Notes under the pieces: model-generated
Told to the model about the DNA's origin: nothing
The model's database searches: none
Seen by the model: only the letters and a program-made list of their open reading frames with translations
Made by a program: the position numbers and the translations under genes
Shown here: in pieces, positions 36,421 to 37,208 of the stretch
Layout: each line of letters starts with the position of its first letter
How positions within the stretch are numbered: position 1 is the stretch's first letter
IMG/VR virus record: IMGVR_UViG_3300021185_000481
Span: 1-37,208 of that record
Source: a virus
Reading direction: 5' to 3' (one strand)
DNA length: 37,208 nucleotides

Positions 36421-37208
36421 AAAAGACAATTACAGATTAAGAGTCGATACCCTTGGGGAAGGACTTGAGAATACTTTGGGTGTTGCCCAAGATGGTATGC
36501 AAGACCCCACAGGTGAATACCCCAAACGAGATTATAACTATGGGTCATCTATCAATAAGGCATCTCGTGGTTCTAAGATAAACAACCTCTATGTTGGGGG
36601 TGGTGACATTGGTGTGTCCTTGGGTATTGAACCACAGAGACCATCCGAGTATCCATTCAACCAAGTACAAGAGACTATCTCTGGTCATGTTATTGAACAA
36701 GACGATACGCCAGGCGGTGAACGAGTATTAATTAAACACCGTACAGGTGCGGGTGTGGAAATGCGTGCCGATGGTTCTGTTATCATTTCCGCAGTAAACA
36801 ACAAGGTAGAAGTGACTGGTGGTGACCAGACCGTTATCATTGAGGGTAATGGTAATCTCGTGTATCAGGGTAACTTGAACATGAAGGTAACTGGTGACTA
36901 TAATGTTGATGTGGGTGGTAACTATAATCTCAATGTGGCAGGTAGTCTACGAGAGAACATCCTAGAGAATCACCGAACGATCACCACAGGCAATCGTGAA
37001 GAGACTGTCAAGAAGAGTAAGATCAACCGAACAATGAGCACACTTACTGATGTGTGTCTGGGTGAACATAACATTGATATTAAGTTGGATCAGAAGACTG
37101 CGGTTGAGGGTAACATAGAAATTGCGGGTGGAGCATCCGTCTTTGTGTCGGGTGAAGAATCCTTTGCGGTATCTGCCGATGTTGCCAATATGACTGGTGC
37201 CAAGTATG
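36410..37208 (+). CDS. gp5-like beta-helix spike protein (partial)
   Basis: The frame opens at a GTG (36410) with GGAG seven bases upstream and runs off the window after 266 codons. It begins MTTKKDNYRLRVDTLGEGLE. After ISGHVIEQDDTPGGERVLIKHRTG it holds a run of short glycine-marked strands (GNLVYQGNLNMKVTGDYN, VDVGGNYNLNVAG). This pattern is the triple beta-helix of the gp5 needle, also seen in VgrG tips. It has no OB fold or lysozyme, so it seems to be the separated needle of the gene at 33554. The C-terminus and tip are outside the window. Confidence 0.8.
   Translation, partial: MTTKKDNYRLRVDTLGEGLENTLGVAQDGMQDPTGEYPKRDYNYGSSINKASRGSKINNLYVGGGDIGVSLGIEPQRPSEYPFNQVQETISGHVIEQDDTPGGERVLIKHRTGAGVEMRADGSVIISAVNNKVEVTGGDQTVIIEGNGNLVYQGNLNMKVTGDYNVDVGGNYNLNVAGSLRENILENHRTITTGNREETVKKSKINRTMSTLTDVCLGEHNIDIKLDQKTAVEGNIEIAGGASVFVSGEESFAVSADVANMTGAKY

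Noticed and set aside
1-37208. tRNA genes, CRISPR arrays, insertion sequences, attachment sites or an integrase
   Set aside because: None could be seen by eye; gaps between genes are mostly under 110 bases and are filled by promoters or the terminator. No gene-free stretch above 300 bases exists.

Overview
This window looks like part of the genome of a marine, T4-type contractile-tailed phage (a myovirus). The evidence is a recognisable set of T4-family genes: a gp32-type single-strand DNA-binding protein, a gp33-type late-transcription factor, a gp4-type head-completion nuclease, gp26/gp51-, gp54-, gp48-, gp53-, gp27- and gp5-type baseplate proteins, a tape measure, a PhoH-like ATPase and a GroES-type co-chaperonin. 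Exact copies of the T4 late promoter TATAAATA occur at six sensible places. No integrase, repressor, tRNA, insertion sequence or CRISPR array was seen. The many sugar, sulfo- and methyltransferase-like genes resemble those of ocean T4-like phages, but the host cannot be named from the sequence.

Region 1 (1-2.3 kb, + strand): the tail of an unknown gene, an FmdB-like small protein, PhoH, an M15 peptidase (probable endolysin) and a first glycosyltransferase, all overlapping. Region 2 (2.3-18.7 kb, + strand): a long, tightly packed cassette led by a consensus sigma70-type promoter (2328). It holds a HAD phosphatase, a NodU-type carbamoyltransferase, an EF-hand membrane protein, a radical SAM/SPASM enzyme, about seven further glycosyltransferase-like proteins, a ferritin-like di-iron protein behind its own late promoter, a glutamine amidotransferase, a cupin, three sulfotransferase-like P-loop proteins, two methyltransferases and a HAD-nucleotidyltransferase fusion. 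It ends with a staphylococcal-nuclease-like protein, the co-chaperonin and one more glycan-type protein. Together these look like a pathway that activates, transfers and decorates a sugar or other small group on a glycan, a virion protein or DNA. Further strong sigma70-like promoters lie inside coding sequence.

Region 3 (18.7-21.5 kb, - strand): a P-loop kinase, a 49-residue membrane protein, two tandem paralogues of unknown function and a small coiled-coil-like protein, served by late promoters. Region 4 (21.5-25.98 kb, + strand): many very small genes, several with their own sigma70-type promoters, then gp33, gp32 and a strong intrinsic terminator (25952-25977).

Region 5 (25.98-30.4 kb, - strand): tape measure, gp51/gp26, a gp54-type tail tube initiator, a conserved unknown and gp4. 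The end of gp26 carries a T8 slippery run in the right phase for a -1 frameshift into gp51, which has no convincing start of its own. That is the arrangement of the lambda G/GT tail chaperones. Region 6 (30.4 kb to the end, + strand): gp48, gp53, gp27 and what appears to be a gp5 spike split over three genes: an OB fold with a lysozyme-like domain lacking its catalytic Glu, a separate protein ending in a zinc amidase, and a beta-helix needle that runs off the window. Two late promoters point at each other between regions 5 and 6.
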